The notes below the pieces were generated by a model. That model did no database searches, was not told the DNA's origin, and worked only from the letters and a program-made list of their open reading frames with translations. A stretch of 64,000 bases of DNA, taken from NCBI GenBank assembly GCA_933207985.1, contig OW240912.1:202033134-202097133 (forward strand), given 5' to 3'. This document shows, one piece after another, positions 1 to 11,870 of the stretch. Both the position numbers and the translations under genes were made by a program. The stretch comes from Pelobates cultripes (Eukaryota; Chordata; Amphibia; Anura; Pelobatidae). The stretch's first letter is position 1. Every line of letters begins with the position of its first letter.

Positions 1-1385
1 CAATCTGCGGAGAGCACACTAGCAGCCTGCATTCCAAGATGGCCACTGTAGCGGCACTTGCGACCTAGGCACTCCACGAAAAGTGGGTCGAGCGGGCCTT
101 TGAACAATTGTAGGCCAGGATCTCCTGAAGGGCGAAGAGGTCTGCAGCGACGGACAGTCCTCAGCATACAATTTTTGGTCAGGCCCCAGAATGGGATTTT
201 GTTCTGGTCCGCATTGCCACAGCACCGACGGTGCGAAATGTTGAAAGCTACAAAAGGTGCCTTGAGAGAGAGACAGACACAAAGCCCACAGAGCAACCAG
301 CACTCACCTAGGCCTTGGTTAAACTGGTAGCTGATCCCCAGGCAAGGTACACATACTCGGAAGCCATATGCTCAGCGTTGAATTCTGTTATCTCCAGATG
401 GTTTCCGTGACTATGTGTGAGTCGTCACTTGCAACTGGACCTGTGAGAACACTTAAATGGACTGTGTGACAGTTCAGGGCTGGTGGGGTAACACTCAGAG
501 GTACTGGCCCAGTAAATATACGCCTGGTAGGCAGTGCTGTGTAGCGGCATAAGCTAAATATCCATCCGGCATTAAAGCCCTAGCACCATCCTTCTCTTGA
601 CCTCTAGGAGTTGTGGGGCAGATAATATATGTTTTACATTTTTATTCATGGTGGGCTTCAGTGGTTTTAATGCCTTGATATCTTATTATCATTATAACCT
701 GCTTACTTATTACTCTGTTATATTTACCTTCTACTCTTTCAATTTAAAAAAAAAAAGTGCTGAATTCATTGTACACTTACTACTACTACTAATTTGACAT
801 GTCAATTCACTGCTGAATCCACAATGTATCTCATGCGATCTTTGTTTGTAAAATGCACTTAAAAAATAAAGAATTACAAAAAATATATCTGCCCCTAATA
901 GTGTTTGAGATCTTTTCAAGGACCAGCTTCCCCCCCCCAACCCCACAATTTTTTTGCATCATGTGATGCCATACGATGGCATTAACACATAAGAATCAAA
1001 AATGTTCACACATTTTCTTTATATTTTCATATATAATGTCAATAAAACAAGGGAAGCTTGGTAAAAATTAATCTCTATTAACTTCTTCACTACCAAACAT
1101 ATTTATAAACTGCTGCTGACCCTAGTATAGTCTGGTTTTATTAGTCTTGATTCATTTACAGATAGCAATCCCATTTTATATTTATATTAAAGAATTACAT
1201 GGAAAATACACATTTTTAGTAGTACCTATCACAGCCATAAAGTCAATGTGTTTGGATTGCGCTTTGAGGTGGCTTCAAGCACACCAGTGTGTCTCAGTAC
1301 AGTGAGTGAAACCACTGATGTAAAATAAATATCTTAGAGATAACATTTTTTTTTAACCAGATTTAGAGTAACAGTTTACTTTTAC
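1..1385. other. No gene recognised
   Basis: No convincing exon, domain or named repeat is seen here. The first 600 bases have mixed composition; from about 600 onward the sequence is AT-rich with short homopolymer runs. The open frames are short and resemble no family I know. Parts may be decayed repeat. CCDC28B, which lies upstream of IQCC in human, was looked for and not seen. Confidence 0.5.
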
Positions 1386-1399
1386 ATGTGTTGGGAACA

Positions 1400-1965
1400 G
1401 AAACCTCTTGAATCATTTGGATTCCAATACCACCTGTACACTGATGACACCCAGATATACCTCTCCTCCCCGGACCTCTCCCCTGACGTCCTGCAACGTG
1501 TCACCTCTTGCCTTTCTCCTATCTCTGATTGGATGTCCTCCCTCTTTCTGAAACTGAATCTTTCCAAAACAGAACTTCTTGTCTTTCCTCCTCCTAATAT
1601 TAATCCTCCTCTCTCGCTCTCCCTTCAGATTGGTGGTACCCACATCTGCACATCCTTACAAGCACGTTGTCTTGGTGTTACTTTTGATTCTGGCCTCACC
1701 TTTGAGCCTCACATCCGGTCTGTTGTCAAATGATGCCAATTCCACCTAAAAACATCTGCCCGCATCCGCTTGTTTCTTAGACAAGATGCTACTAAAAAGC
1801 TTGTCCATGCTCTGGTAATCTCTCGCATGGACTATTGTAACTCTCTCCTAATTGGTCTTCCCAATAGACGTATTGCCCCGCAACTGCCTCTAATAAAGCG
1901 CTACGGAATCTGTTGGCCCTATGTAAATGATAATAATAATAACAACTCCTATGATGCTCAGTGAC
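1400..1965 (+). mobile_element. LINE fragment, L2/Rex1-like, 3' part of reverse transcriptase
   Basis: A single frame encodes the end of a Jockey-superfamily reverse transcriptase. It contains [11 protein letters not shown], a variant of the catalytic YADD box, then a thumb region with ISDWMSS and LNLSKTELL. One in-frame stop (TGA at 1731) interrupts it, and the frame continues through RMDYCNSLLIGLPN. It then jumps to a short tail ending in a TGATAATAATAATAA-like repeat, as in many CR1/L2/Rex1 LINEs, so an internal deletion is likely. The element is 5'-truncated and inactive. A related copy lies on the minus strand at about 59.2-60.2 kb. The clade is a best guess. Confidence 0.75.
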
Positions 1966-3452
1966 CAGGAATGGTGAGAGCTGAGCCCATCGCTGTTGGA
2001 AATCCAGAAATTCTAAGGGACCAAGTAAAAAAAAAAAATTAAATAAAAAAAAGAACAAAACAGCAACTTCTATCATAAAGCGAATTAATCTTTGATCTTA
2101 GAGTGAGCATGCAGTAAATTGTGCAATACTGTAGACTGAGAGCTAGACTTAAAATTGACAGACAACTACTTTATCCTCCTTAGACCCAGCCTATTAACTT
2201 GTGTCCTCTGTACTGGACATTTCATTCACATGCATGTCCTTTTATTCTTTTGAACTACTCTATCAATCCTTGCAGTATTGTAAAGAGGACATCCTTAGCT
2301 TTCCAGTGATAACTCACGTGATAGACTGGAAACTTCCTCTTCTGCTTCATCAAAGAAAGAAATTGGAAGAAATTTTTTTTCCTTGGTTCCCAGGCAGTTA
2401 TGACATTAACTACTCCCCATTTTTAAGAAAAGTCAGAGCTGACGTACAGTCTTGGTGAAACAAAGGAATTTCTTGGCTAGGTCACCTGAATCAAAATGAA
2501 TCTCCTTCCAAGATTCCTTTCTGTCTTTCAGACCTTGCCTGTCCCCAGTGGTGTATGCTGCCCTAGACACTACTAAATTCGGGCACCTTTCTAATTTAAA
2601 TTTGCCCCACCAATTTGTGTGAGGGCCAATTTTTTGACTGACAGACACAGGCCCTCATGATACCTGCACTGACATACACTCACTGACAGATACACAGTCA
2701 TCAGTATTTTTACAGAAAGTCCCTTTGTATTGATCTGTTTTATGTTTTTCTGGTTCTAGCAGCTCGTTATCTGTTTTTTATTAAAGGTATTGGGCGACCT
2801 TTGGATTGTTTAATAACTAAGCCATTGATTCTTTATTTTGGTTTCTTTTAACATATAAATTCTTATAATTATACAAATCTTATATTGTATATATGACATA
2901 CATACAGGAATCATTATCCTGAATAACAGTAGTGATTGGCTGAGCGTGTCAGTTGACCACTTTCAGCCTATCAAAGCTTTCTATTGCTGGTATGAATTGG
3001 TATGAATAAAGAAGTCTAGAATCTCTGCCTTAGCCAATAGTCCAGTGGGGAATTGGGTCCACATGGACCCTCATTCAATGATAAACTGCTTGAAAATTGT
3101 TTAAAACTGAATGGAGGGACAGTGCCAAAAGACTCCAGACATTATATGCAATTCTATGAGGAGAAAAGGTTATAGTGCCTACAGTGATAAAGCAGACAGA
3201 TGGTACTAAATAAGATGGTCATGATTACTTTAAATTACCAAATTTCTTCTGGACTCCCTCCTTGTATATATGAGAATTGCAAAATTGGTTGCAATTTATT
3301 TTTAATAAACTTTGCAAATGCAGACTGCATTCAGACTTCAGTGAATAACCCCATCAGATATTTATTCCAGTTCAGCTATTTTTGCTTAAAATTGCATGAT
3401 TTTGCTACTACATGACCAAAAGTCATGATTCTAATAAAGACATGGAAGCGAG
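1966..3452. other. No gene recognised
   Basis: AT-rich DNA without a supported exon. Open frames are short and without family resemblance. Nothing is clearly repeated elsewhere in the window. Confidence 0.45.
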
Positions 3453-3598
3453 TATTGCATATCCCTTTCTTTACTGTCCACCAATAGCAGCAAAGAATAC
3501 AAAACAGAATGAAAACAATGAACATACAGTAACATAGGACCCTCCCCGCTCAGGTCCCAGTATAATAAGCAGCACTTCCCTTCCAATTCCCTCTTTCT
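3453..3598. repeat. Left inverted terminal repeat of a DIRS-type element
   Basis: This stretch is the near-exact reverse complement of 12485-12614. Both begin with TATTGCATATCCCTTTC when read inward from the outer edge. The left copy carries about 16 extra bases near 3540. The two copies bracket DIRS-like coding DNA on the minus strand. Inverted terminal repeats are a known feature of DIRS retrotransposons, so I infer these are the element's ends. Confidence 0.6.
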
Positions 3599-3815
3599 GA
3601 AGATGCAACACTATACATAACGTCCATAACCAGGAACATCAAGAATGTCCAGTGAGAAGACAACGGAGAAACTTTCACACCAAGAAGAGGATCATCACTT
3701 CAACAACAGGGAAGCACAACGGGATGATCGTAGAAAAAAACTGCATCAGCATGGGAAGTCCTCACATGTCGAAGCATGGCATTCCACCGGATCGGTTCAG
3801 GCTGTGAAAACATAA

Positions 3816-4281
3816 GGAACAGGAACCAAATAGTGCTCTCTGTATAAATTTATGTTGTAGGGAGAAATAAAAAAGGTACTTACAAGTACAGAGCAGGCCA
3901 ACTGCTCTTTGATGCCAGCGCTGGTGGAATAATCCCCACCAAGATTTCTTTGGCTGCCGGGAGCTTGTAGAAGTGATGTTAAAATCAAGATAAAATATAT
4001 ATAAAATATAATAAAAAGCAAAATAAAATAAATAGCCAGAATAGATGTATAAATAAAGATAATTTGTACTATTAAATAGCCAAAAAAAACTTTAATATTT
4101 ATTATACAAAATTAGATTTCCATAACGCGTTTCGTCTACAGACTTTATCAAATGGAATGATTATTCCACCAGCGCTGGCATCAAAGAGCAGTTGGCCTGC
4201 TCTGTACTTGTAAGTACGTTTTTTATTTCTCCCTACGACATAAATTTATACAGAGTTCACTATTTGGTTGTTTCTGTTCTC
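3816..4281. repeat. Inverted repeat of the PLE pseudo-LTR
   Basis: The arm at 3816-3934 and the arm at 4159-4281 are reverse complements with only a few mismatches. Both include CCAGCGCTGGTGGAATAAT or its complement and the AAGTACAGAGCAGG block. About 225 bp separate the arms. An inverted, partial second terminal repeat is characteristic of Penelope-like elements. Confidence 0.7.
4121..4152 (-). ncRNA. Hammerhead-ribozyme-like motif in PLE repeat, degenerate
   Basis: On the minus strand the order is TTGATAA, a short hairpin (GTC TGTA GAC) and GAAACGCG. This matches the order box I, stem II, box II of a hammerhead ribozyme, but box I differs from CUGANGA at two positions. PLE terminal repeats are known to carry minimal hammerheads. 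This copy is probably inactive. Confidence 0.3.
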
Positions 4282-5918
4282 TTTGAGTTTTGGATATCCC
4301 TGACGAATTGATACTCATCATATATCCCATAAGCGGGGATTATACCGCTGTGTGCGCTTTACCCTAGAGCTGGACAGAAGCTCTTAAAAATTGTGAGTTC
4401 GCTACCATTATTCGAATTTTATTTCATCTGAATCATACATACTGCACTATCGGCTGTTCTCTCTTTTTATCTTTTATATTATACCTGAAGACCTTGTTCC
4501 TGTATCCAAGGACGACAGAGAGGACATTTTAGGTTGGACTTTTCTTTCAATATTTATTATCACTATTGGAACTGGACATTGTCTATTTATTGTGGCGCAG
4601 CCCTTCTTTTATATTTTGTTTTTATCTTGTATTATAGGGTTTTGGGGGGATTCCCTTTTTGGGGTTGCTGCCTAATAGGTTGTATGGCGCTGTCTCTCTC
4701 TTTTATTTATATATTATATACATGTCTGAAGCTTTAAATAAACAATGTAAATGCACAAATTCGTTTGTGTCATGGTATTATAGTATGTCGTTTGCTTAGT
4801 GTGTTGTAGCAATGTTCCCGTCAGAGTGTCATAGTGTTACATTTACATTGCAACAGTATTCTCGTTAAAATGGTTATATAGTGTATCAGGGGAGAACGGT
4901 GAAATGAAATTATCTTTCGTATTATCCTTAATAAGATTCCGATATAGTTAATAATCAAGAAAATCGTCATAGGAAACATCTCCAAAAATTCTAAGGAAAT
5001 GAATAAATATGGGAAAGAAAAAAGAAATGGAAAAAAAAAATTGTGGAATGAAAAATAGATAACGGAAAATGTAAAAATGAACTGTGAAGTTAACCCTATT
5101 GAAACTTGTACTCCCAATAAGTTTGTATACTGTATTTATGACCCAAATGTATATGTATGTGACATAAATGAACATAGTTAAACACATATATAACGTAAGT
5201 GGTATTATAGACCTATATTTCCGTTAGGGATAGACCTAAAGTGTGTGGTGTGCGTAAAGGGGAATAAGGGTGTATACATAAAATTCTGAATACCCGTGTT
5301 TATAGATGCATGAAGTATATGAGAAAGTGGCCAATCTTAGTGATTGAAAAGGTGTTGCGAATAATATTAAATATAGAGATTAAAGCTATGTATAAATATA
5401 AAGATAAGTATGTTGAGCTTATAAAGAAGTGCCTAATTTAAAATTAATGTAAGAAGTTATGGATGCAAAAATAGCTACAAAAATGCTAGTTAAAGAGATA
5501 ATATATGATTTCTCATTACATAATTAAATTGATTAGGTGTGGTGAATATTAAAGAGAGAGTGCCTATGGTGAGGAGGTATAACTCCAAAAAGTCTATATA
5601 AACGGAAAAAAATTAATATATATATATAGTAAAATAATAATGGAACAATGCAGTATAAATAGAAAAGGAATACATGGATATGTAGATTATAATAGAAATT
5701 CATTAGAAATTCAATTGAATAATTCATAAAAGGTCTATAAATAGACAAGTAATAAAAAGTATTTAAAAACAAGCATTATATAAAAAAAGAGCATTCTATA
5801 AAAAAGAGCATTCTATAAAAAAGCAATAAGTTCAAAGTCTACATTTAGACCGCTGGGAACCACAGTCTCTAAGTGGAATATCCACTTTGCTTCAGTCTGA
5901 TCCAGATTTCTTTCCATA

Positions 5919-6990
5919 TCACCACCTCTCCAGTGAACGTTCACTTTCTCGATGGGTAAAAATTTCAATCCCGTTGGGGTCTCCTCCATGGAACTCCTGA
6001 AAGTGTTTAGAGAGATTATGTGTTTGGAGTCCCCTTTTTATGTTTCGGATATGTTCCGCTATTCTGATTTTTAATGATCTCTTTGTTCGACCTACATATT
6101 GTTTAGAGCAGGGGCATGTAATAAGGTAAATTACTCCTGTTGTGTCACAGCTCATGTTGGTCTTCAGATCATATTCCTCCATATTATTCACAGACGTGAA
6201 TTTTGTAATTTCAAGCTCCAGGGAGGGATTGTTCTTGCATGCCATGCACTTCCTGCACCTTCTAAAGCCTTTAGTCACTGTTTTGCTCTGGATGTTATTG
6301 GAAGGTTTAAGTGTCGGGGCCAGCATGAGTTGTAGATTTGGTGCTTTAGTGAAAATAATCTGTGGTTTGGGGTCTAGAATTTCCATAAGTGTAGGGTCAT
6401 TCCTAAGAATGTTCCAATGTTTTTTCAAGATTTTCTCTATGGTGCGGGATTGATGGTTGAATTTCGTTATAAAAGTAGGTGCTGATTTATACGTCTCATT
6501 GGTCTTAGTTTTGTTTATCAGAGTGTCATCTCTTGGGTTAGCTAGGGCTTTATTTTTGGCTTCGATCAGTAATTTTGTGGGATATCCTTTATCCAAGAAT
6601 CTCTGCTGCATTTCTTCCATTTGTTCTTCACATACTTCCATTGTTGAACAATTTCGTCTGATCCTCCTAAATTGGTTGTATGGGATATTTTTGAGCCAGG
6701 TCTGTTTGTGGTGGCTATTAAAAGGGATAAAACTATTACAATCCACAGATTTCTTAAAAGTCTTGGTGTGTATTCTCTTTTCCTCAATAAAAATATTAAG
6801 ATCTAAAAATTAGATTTGTTCTCGGGAGTGGTTAAAAGTAAATCTAAGATTATATGGATTGGTGTTGAGGTAGATTTGAAATAGTTCTAGGGATTCTAAG
6901 TCCCCTTTCCAGATAAAAAAGCAGTCGTCTATGTATCTTCGCCACAGGGACAGATTTGCGCCAAAAGGGCAATGGTTCACAATGGTTCGA
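5919..6990 (-). pseudogene. PLE polyprotein fragment: reverse transcriptase end plus GIY-YIG endonuclease
   Basis: The highest-coordinate part encodes WRRYIDDCFFIWKG, the catalytic YIDD box typical of Penelope reverse transcriptases. After a stop codon near 6810 the frame continues without a break for about 275 codons. This part contains a cysteine cluster (CRKCMACKN) and then GVIYLITCPCSKQYVGRTKR followed by IRIAEH, a GIY-YIG nuclease signature with GVIY and YVG as its two halves. PLEs copy themselves by target-primed reverse transcription using this nuclease. The fragment is 5'-truncated and carries at least one stop, so it is not a host gene. Confidence 0.85.
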
Positions 6991-7039
6991 TAAATATTGA
7001 TAGTCTGGTAGGCTGATCCGCGTCCCTAGCCAGGCACCA

Positions 7040-8870
7040 GTGCCGGGAGCCCATGCTTCTGCCAACAGGCATCTAGTCATTTCCGAAACTCCCCGGAGAT
7101 CTGCCACGCTAGGAGCGGAAGGGAGCAATAGTCTGGGGTAGTCCACTGCCACCTCAAGAAGTTGAGGGAACCATGACTGCATCTGCGAGAAGGGAGATTT
7201 CTCCCAATGACCAATTCGGCAAGATGCCTGCGGGTTTGCAGGAGTGAGCACGGGATCATAGAGAATGGGGGGAAAGCACTCCAGTCTTGCAGGAAAGCAT
7301 CTAATGCCTCCGCTGTCGGATCCGGCCTCCAGCTGAAGAAACGGGACAGCTGGGTGTTGAGCCGAGATGCGAAGAGGTCGATGGCAAAAGAACCCCAGAG
7401 AGATGATATACTGGAGAACACGTCCGTGTCCAATCTCCAGTCGCTGGTGTCCGAAAGATATCGTGATCCCCAGTCCGCCTGAACGTTGTGTAGGCCTGAC
7501 AAGTATTCTGCATAGATCATCAGGTTCCGCTCCAGGAAAAATTCACAAAAGTCTTTCGCCAATCTGGCCAGCACTGCAGGCTGTGTACCACCCAGGTGGT
7601 TGACATATCTCACTGCTGAGACATTGTCCATGCAGAGGCGAATGCATGCCAGTGCCCGGTCCCTCGCAAAGCTGCGGATCGCAAAGGAGCCTGCCAGGAG
7701 TTCCAGCGCGTTGATGTGTAGTCGGGACTCAGATTCCGACTTCGGCTCTCTGGGGTTCTGTAGACACTCCCTCGCAATGGGCCCCCCAGCCATGGAGGCT
7801 CGCATCGGAGTTGATGGTGAATTCCGGCAGCGAGCCGAAGATCGCCTTGCCGTTCCATGCAGTTCGTCTTTCGTCTCGCTGTCCAGGGACACCAGGTCCG
7901 CATAGGATGCACCGGCCCTTAAGTGGGCTATTTTCAGGAGTTGCAGCACTCGGTAGTGGAGCGGGTCTGGAAATACTGCCTGTATAGATGATGCCAGTAG
8001 GCCAATGAGCTGCGCAAGTTGTCACAAGGTGAGCTGGAGTCGAATGAGGGCTCTGCGAAGTTCCTTGCATATAGATCGAATCTTGGCCATCGGAAGGCTC
8101 AGGGTCGCCTCCCCCGAGTCCACGAGGAATCCTAGGAATTCCATACGAGTGGCGGGGATCAGGCATGATTTCTCCCAGTTGATAATGAACCCCAATCGTG
8201 AAAGGAGGTTTATGGCCAACCTGAGGTGTGTAAGGAGTGTGGAGCGTTCCTGAGCCATGAGTAGGATGTCGTCTAGGTATTTGATTAGACGAACCCCATG
8301 ACTGATCGCAGCAGCTTTGTGAAGCACCATGGTGCTGAGAAGAGGCCAAATGGTAGTCAGGTAAACCGCCAAATCTCGTTCCGCCAGTGGAAGTGCAGGA
8401 GGTCTCGGGAGGTCACTGTTACCGGGACAGTCAGGTATGCGTCCTTGAGATCTAGCTTTGCCAACCAGTCCCCGTGCAGGAGTAGATCTTTCAGTAGGTG
8501 AATACCCTCCATCTTGAAATGGTGGTACCGAACCATGGCATTGAGGGGGGCTCAGATTTATGACGGGGCACATTTGTCCACCTTTCTTTTCCACTAGGAA
8601 AATGTTGCTTATGAGTGGTGCCCGTTCTATTGCCCCATTGACTAGGAGTGTGGAGAGGTCTTCATCGATCAATCTGCGATCTCAGAGTGAGAAGCAGATT
8701 GGTCGAGGAGGAGGGATGAGTACAGGGTGTTTCACGAGTTCTATATGGAAACCGCGAACAGTGTTCAGCACCCAAGGGTCTGAGGTAATTTGTGACAAAG
8801 CTGGGAAAAATTGTTGGAGTCTGCCCCCTACATAAACATGAGAAGAAATATGAGGTATGAGTAAACTCAC
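7040..8870 (-). pseudogene. DIRS pol: reverse transcriptase and RNase H, frameshifted
   Basis: The start (about 8870-8680) encodes VGGRLQQFFPALSQITSDPW, typical of the N-terminus of DIRS reverse transcriptases. Next come IDEDLSTLLVNGAIE and FLVEKKGGQ, then the catalytic box IKYLDDILLMA with LGFIINWEKS and FLGFLVDS downstream. The following frame (7077-7949) holds the RNase H, with INALELLAG, LCMDNVSAVRYVNHLGG and HNVQADWGSR. At least two frameshifts separate these blocks. The reading ends with the beginning of the recombinase region and is then replaced by PLE sequence. It is a dead copy. Confidence 0.8.
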
Positions 8871-10296
8871 CGTATCTTAATCTGGAGCTGGTGTTGCCAC
8901 GGAAACCCCTGGATCACCACTGACGTCCGCGTGACAGGAAGAATGGGGAACGGATACTCGTCTCCTGGTAATTGGAGCTTTGCTGGAAAGAGCCTCGTCC
9001 CAAGCCACAGGACTGGAAGTAGGTATGGCCGGACAGACGGCTCCTGAATCTGCCGGCCCTGGAATAGCAGTCTCATGGAGGCTTGGGCCCCATGAAGCAT
9101 CCCAAGTCCTTAATAAAGGAGTTGCCAAAGAGCAAGCTCTGGGCGTCCTTACCGGCCTCTGTGAGGGCGAGGTTGGCTAACTTGGGCTCAACCTTAAATA
9201 AGATGACTTTACACCGTTCTATAGAGAGGGAGGTGTTAACACTCCCAGCAATACAAATTGCTCTCTGGACCCAACCACGGAGGTCTTCAGGGTCAACCAT
9301 GCGGTTCCCAGCTCTGGCGTTTTCCGCCAAGTCAAACAGTTTGGCCAGGGGACCAAAAATATCCAGGTGTTTGTCCTGGCATGCCTTCAGGGCAGTCAGG
9401 AGTCTAGCCCTTTACGGGGGTTCCAGCCCAGTTTAGTGAGGAACTGCGTAATTTTGGGGTATACCTCAGGAGTGTCACACACTTTATTTGGCACCACAGG
9501 CCTGGGACACTCCGCCCTCAATTTGTGACGTGCCGCTTTGCTAAGAGGGCGCCGTACCCAATTCTCCAGGTACTTAGCAACATGGTCAGCCGGGAGCCAC
9601 TCCGCCAACCTCGGATGGTATAGGTCATCCGGGTCGAAGAGTGGATCACCCAATGGATCCATGAGGGCGGAACCCGCAGCTGCGGGGTGCCTTGTCCCTG
9701 TATCGCCTCTGGACGTCTCTGCCTGAGCAGAGGGAAGGAGGTCAAAACCCAGATCTGCGGCATCTATATCAGAGTCACTGTCCGACTCAATCATAGCCTC
9801 CTCACCAGACCCGATATCTGAGTCAGAATCGCTCTCTAGCTGTGCTCTGGCACATTTCCATAGCTGCGCCAGTTCTGCCTTGTGCAGAAAGGCTCTTTTG
9901 CTTGTATGATGTAGGTGCACCAGTCATAGACGTTCTAGAGGCAGAGGGAGAGGGGTGTTTGGACTTATGGGTAGCCTTTCTGGGTGCTTCTCTTGGTGGG
10001 TCCACAGCAGGACGCGACAGTGGCATTGTGGAACCCGAAAATTGCGCGTCCAAAGGATGTGGCAATAGGGCTTGAAATATAGTATGGGAGACGGTAGATG
10101 ACATGGACCCCATGGCTGTCATTATGGCATCTGTAACCGAGCGCAGTAGCACTAAGAATTGTGCCCCTTCAGGGTGGATGGGCCTGTCTACCAGAGTGGG
10201 TGGAGTGTCTGAGGTGACAGGGGTCTCTCCCAGAGTAAATGGGGCATCTATCTCCCCAGAGGGTGGGAAGCTGGAAGGCAGCCTGTGTTTAGGCAT
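8870..10296 (-). pseudogene. DIRS gag-like region, frameshifted
   Basis: This minus-strand stretch precedes the DIRS reverse transcriptase. The first segment (9823-10296) begins at an ATG and is rich in Pro, Ser and Thr. The second (9396-9920) carries an acidic serine tract (ESDSDSDIGSGEE) followed by WLPADHVAKYLENWVRRPLS. The third (9073-9330) contains LRGWVQRAICIAGS and SLLFGNSFIKDL, which resemble DIRS gag C-terminal parts. The segments lie in different frames, so the original protein is broken. Assignment rests on position and remembered family motifs. Confidence 0.6.
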
Positions 10297-10560
10297 AATG
10301 GCAAAAAACAGGACCTAATACCTAGTACTAAAGTAGCAGAGTAGTATGGGTTAATCACCCAAACTGAAAGCAACAGGTATAAGAGAGATCTCACTAGGGC
10401 CCAGACCAGTGGCACACGTACACACCAGGTAGGAAGGGAGACAGGAAGTCAGCAAATGGCCGCTGGCAATCTTGCGAGATTCGCGGCAAAATCCTGAATT
10501 CGTCACGTTAAAGAACTGAACGTTCGGTAAATAAATGAATTTGTGTGAATAGATAGACGA

Positions 10561-11000
10561 ATATAAGGAAGAGGAAAAAACAGACGAACGAGCAAACCGT
10601 TTGTATAAAAATTAGTCGAATGCGGCAAACAGGCGAAAGATGCTAAATGCCGGTATATGTTCGTGTCCAATTATGCCCAACGGGCTTGGTTCATTCACGA
10701 AAAAAAAAAAACAGACGATCAGAACGGAGAAACGGGCGCCAAAGGACAGGGAGAGGTAGAAGAAAAGGCGGAGATAAGAAAAATCACAAGGGCAAAGTCA
10801 AGTGAGAGGAGTACAACCCATAAAAACAACAAGGGAGGTGTGGACCCCGGGCTCACATGTAACACACATACGTGTAGCATAAAACAAGCACAGCAAAAAA
10901 CAATATAAACAATAAAATAAAAAGCAATGAAGAATAAATCAACAGATAAAACAATATAGTGTAAAAACAAATAATGAATAACAATAAATAATAATACCAA
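10561..11000. other. No gene; probable DIRS upstream region
   Basis: A-rich sequence between the DIRS gag start and the assembly gap, without coding resemblance. The last 53 bases (10948-11000) are repeated exactly at 12363-12415. Confidence 0.4.
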
Positions 11001-11100
11001 NNNNNNNNNNNNNNNNNNNNNNNNNNNNNNNNNNNNNNNNNNNNNNNNNNNNNNNNNNNNNNNNNNNNNNNNNNNNNNNNNNNNNNNNNNNNNNNNNNNN
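11001..11100. other. Assembly gap of 100 N
   Basis: One hundred N bases. The round number suggests a gap of unknown true size. The sequence just left of it recurs at 12363-12415. Confidence 0.99.
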
Positions 11101-11400
11101 GGGCAGTGTGTGTATGGGTGTGCAGTGTGTGTATGGGGGGCAGTGTGTGTATGGGGACAGTGTTTGTGGGGCAGTGTGTGTATGGGGGGCAGTGTTTGTG
11201 GGGCAGTGTGTGTATGGGTGGCAGTGTGTGTATGGGGAGAGTGTTTGTGGGGCAGAATATTTATTTTAAAAATGTATTATAAAAAAACCTCCTCCCCCCC
11301 CCATTACACATACTGCCCCACAAACACTATCCCCATACACACACACTGCCCCCCTGTAATGGGGCAGTGTGTGTAATGGGGGGGGAGGAGGCTTTTTAAT
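11101..11400. repeat. GT/G-rich tandem repeat with inverted copy
   Basis: Repeats of GGCAGTGTGTGTATGGGG and GGCAGTGTTTGTGG alternate from the gap edge to about 11255. They reappear in reverse complement at 11310-11355 and forward again at 11360-11385. The repeat adjoins the gap and may be the reason assembly failed here. Confidence 0.8.
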
Positions 11401-11424
11401 AATAATTAATAAAAAAAAATTAAA

Positions 11425-11870
11425 AATTTAATAAAATAAATATGTCCCCCCTCCCTTCTTACCTTTATTGAGCAGGAGGGGGGACATTTCTCCGTCCCTG
11501 GTGGTCCCAGTGGTGATTCCCTGGTGGTCAGGTGGTCAGAGTGAACTCTAGCCCATGCTCCCGGGCTAGAGTTCACTCTCGCGAGATTTGGAGCGTTGCC
11601 GTGGTAACCGCGGCAACGCTTTAAATCCCGCGAGAGGAGGACCCGGAGGAGCTGCAGACTGAGCTCCGGGTCCTCTCTCTCACTCCCTCCCTCGCCGGCC
11701 GCCAGCACAGCGCCTGCGGACCGGGGAGGGAGAGCTCTGATCTCCCCCCCGGTCCGCAGGCACATTGCAGGGCTGGCACTTGGGCAATGCCAGCCCTGCG
11801 TTAGCCAGCAGGGGGGATCTCGGGGGGGGCAATTGCCCCGTTGCCCCCCCCCTGGATCCGCCAATGGTCT
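11425..11870. repeat. GC-rich hairpin-forming repeat
   Basis: A GC-rich block with nested palindromes. GAGTGAACTCTAGCCC and its complement flank 7 bases near 11540-11580. A second hairpin near 11594-11620 is built on GCGTTGCCG and CGGCAACGC. The right end (about 11820-11870) has C- and G-runs. It looks like a non-autonomous transposable element, but the family is not identified. Confidence 0.5.

Larger units (their letters stand above)
3790..7010 (-). mobile_element. Penelope-like element (PLE), decayed
   Basis: Minus-strand PLE. From high to low coordinates it shows the end of a reverse transcriptase, a GIY-YIG endonuclease domain, an AT-rich 3' region with a short tandem repeat (about 5780-5830), and a pseudo-LTR. 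The pseudo-LTR carries an inverted repeat and the GATAAAG...GAAACGCG motif typical of these elements. The 5' end is lost at about 7000, where the sequence switches to a DIRS element. It sits where the DIRS recombinase and 3' part should be, so it either inserted there or was joined by deletion. Stop codons make it inactive. Similar pseudo-LTR sequence recurs at 16.4-17.1 kb. Confidence 0.75.
7011..10560 (-). mobile_element. DIRS-type tyrosine-recombinase retrotransposon, decayed internal region
   Basis: From high to low coordinates on the minus strand: a gag-like region, a reverse transcriptase, an RNase H, and the first residues of a DIRS recombinase region (AEAWAPGTGAW, near 7040). The order is that of DIRS1-like elements. 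The recombinase catalytic domain is absent; PLE sequence follows at about 7000. Several frameshifts break the frames. Inverted repeats at 3453-3598 and 12485-12614 are the likely termini, and the 100-N gap lies in the upstream untranslated part. Confidence 0.8.

Noticed and set aside
7207..7905. Plus-strand frames opposite the DIRS RNase H
   Set aside because: They lie antisense to a clear DIRS pol reading and show no motif.
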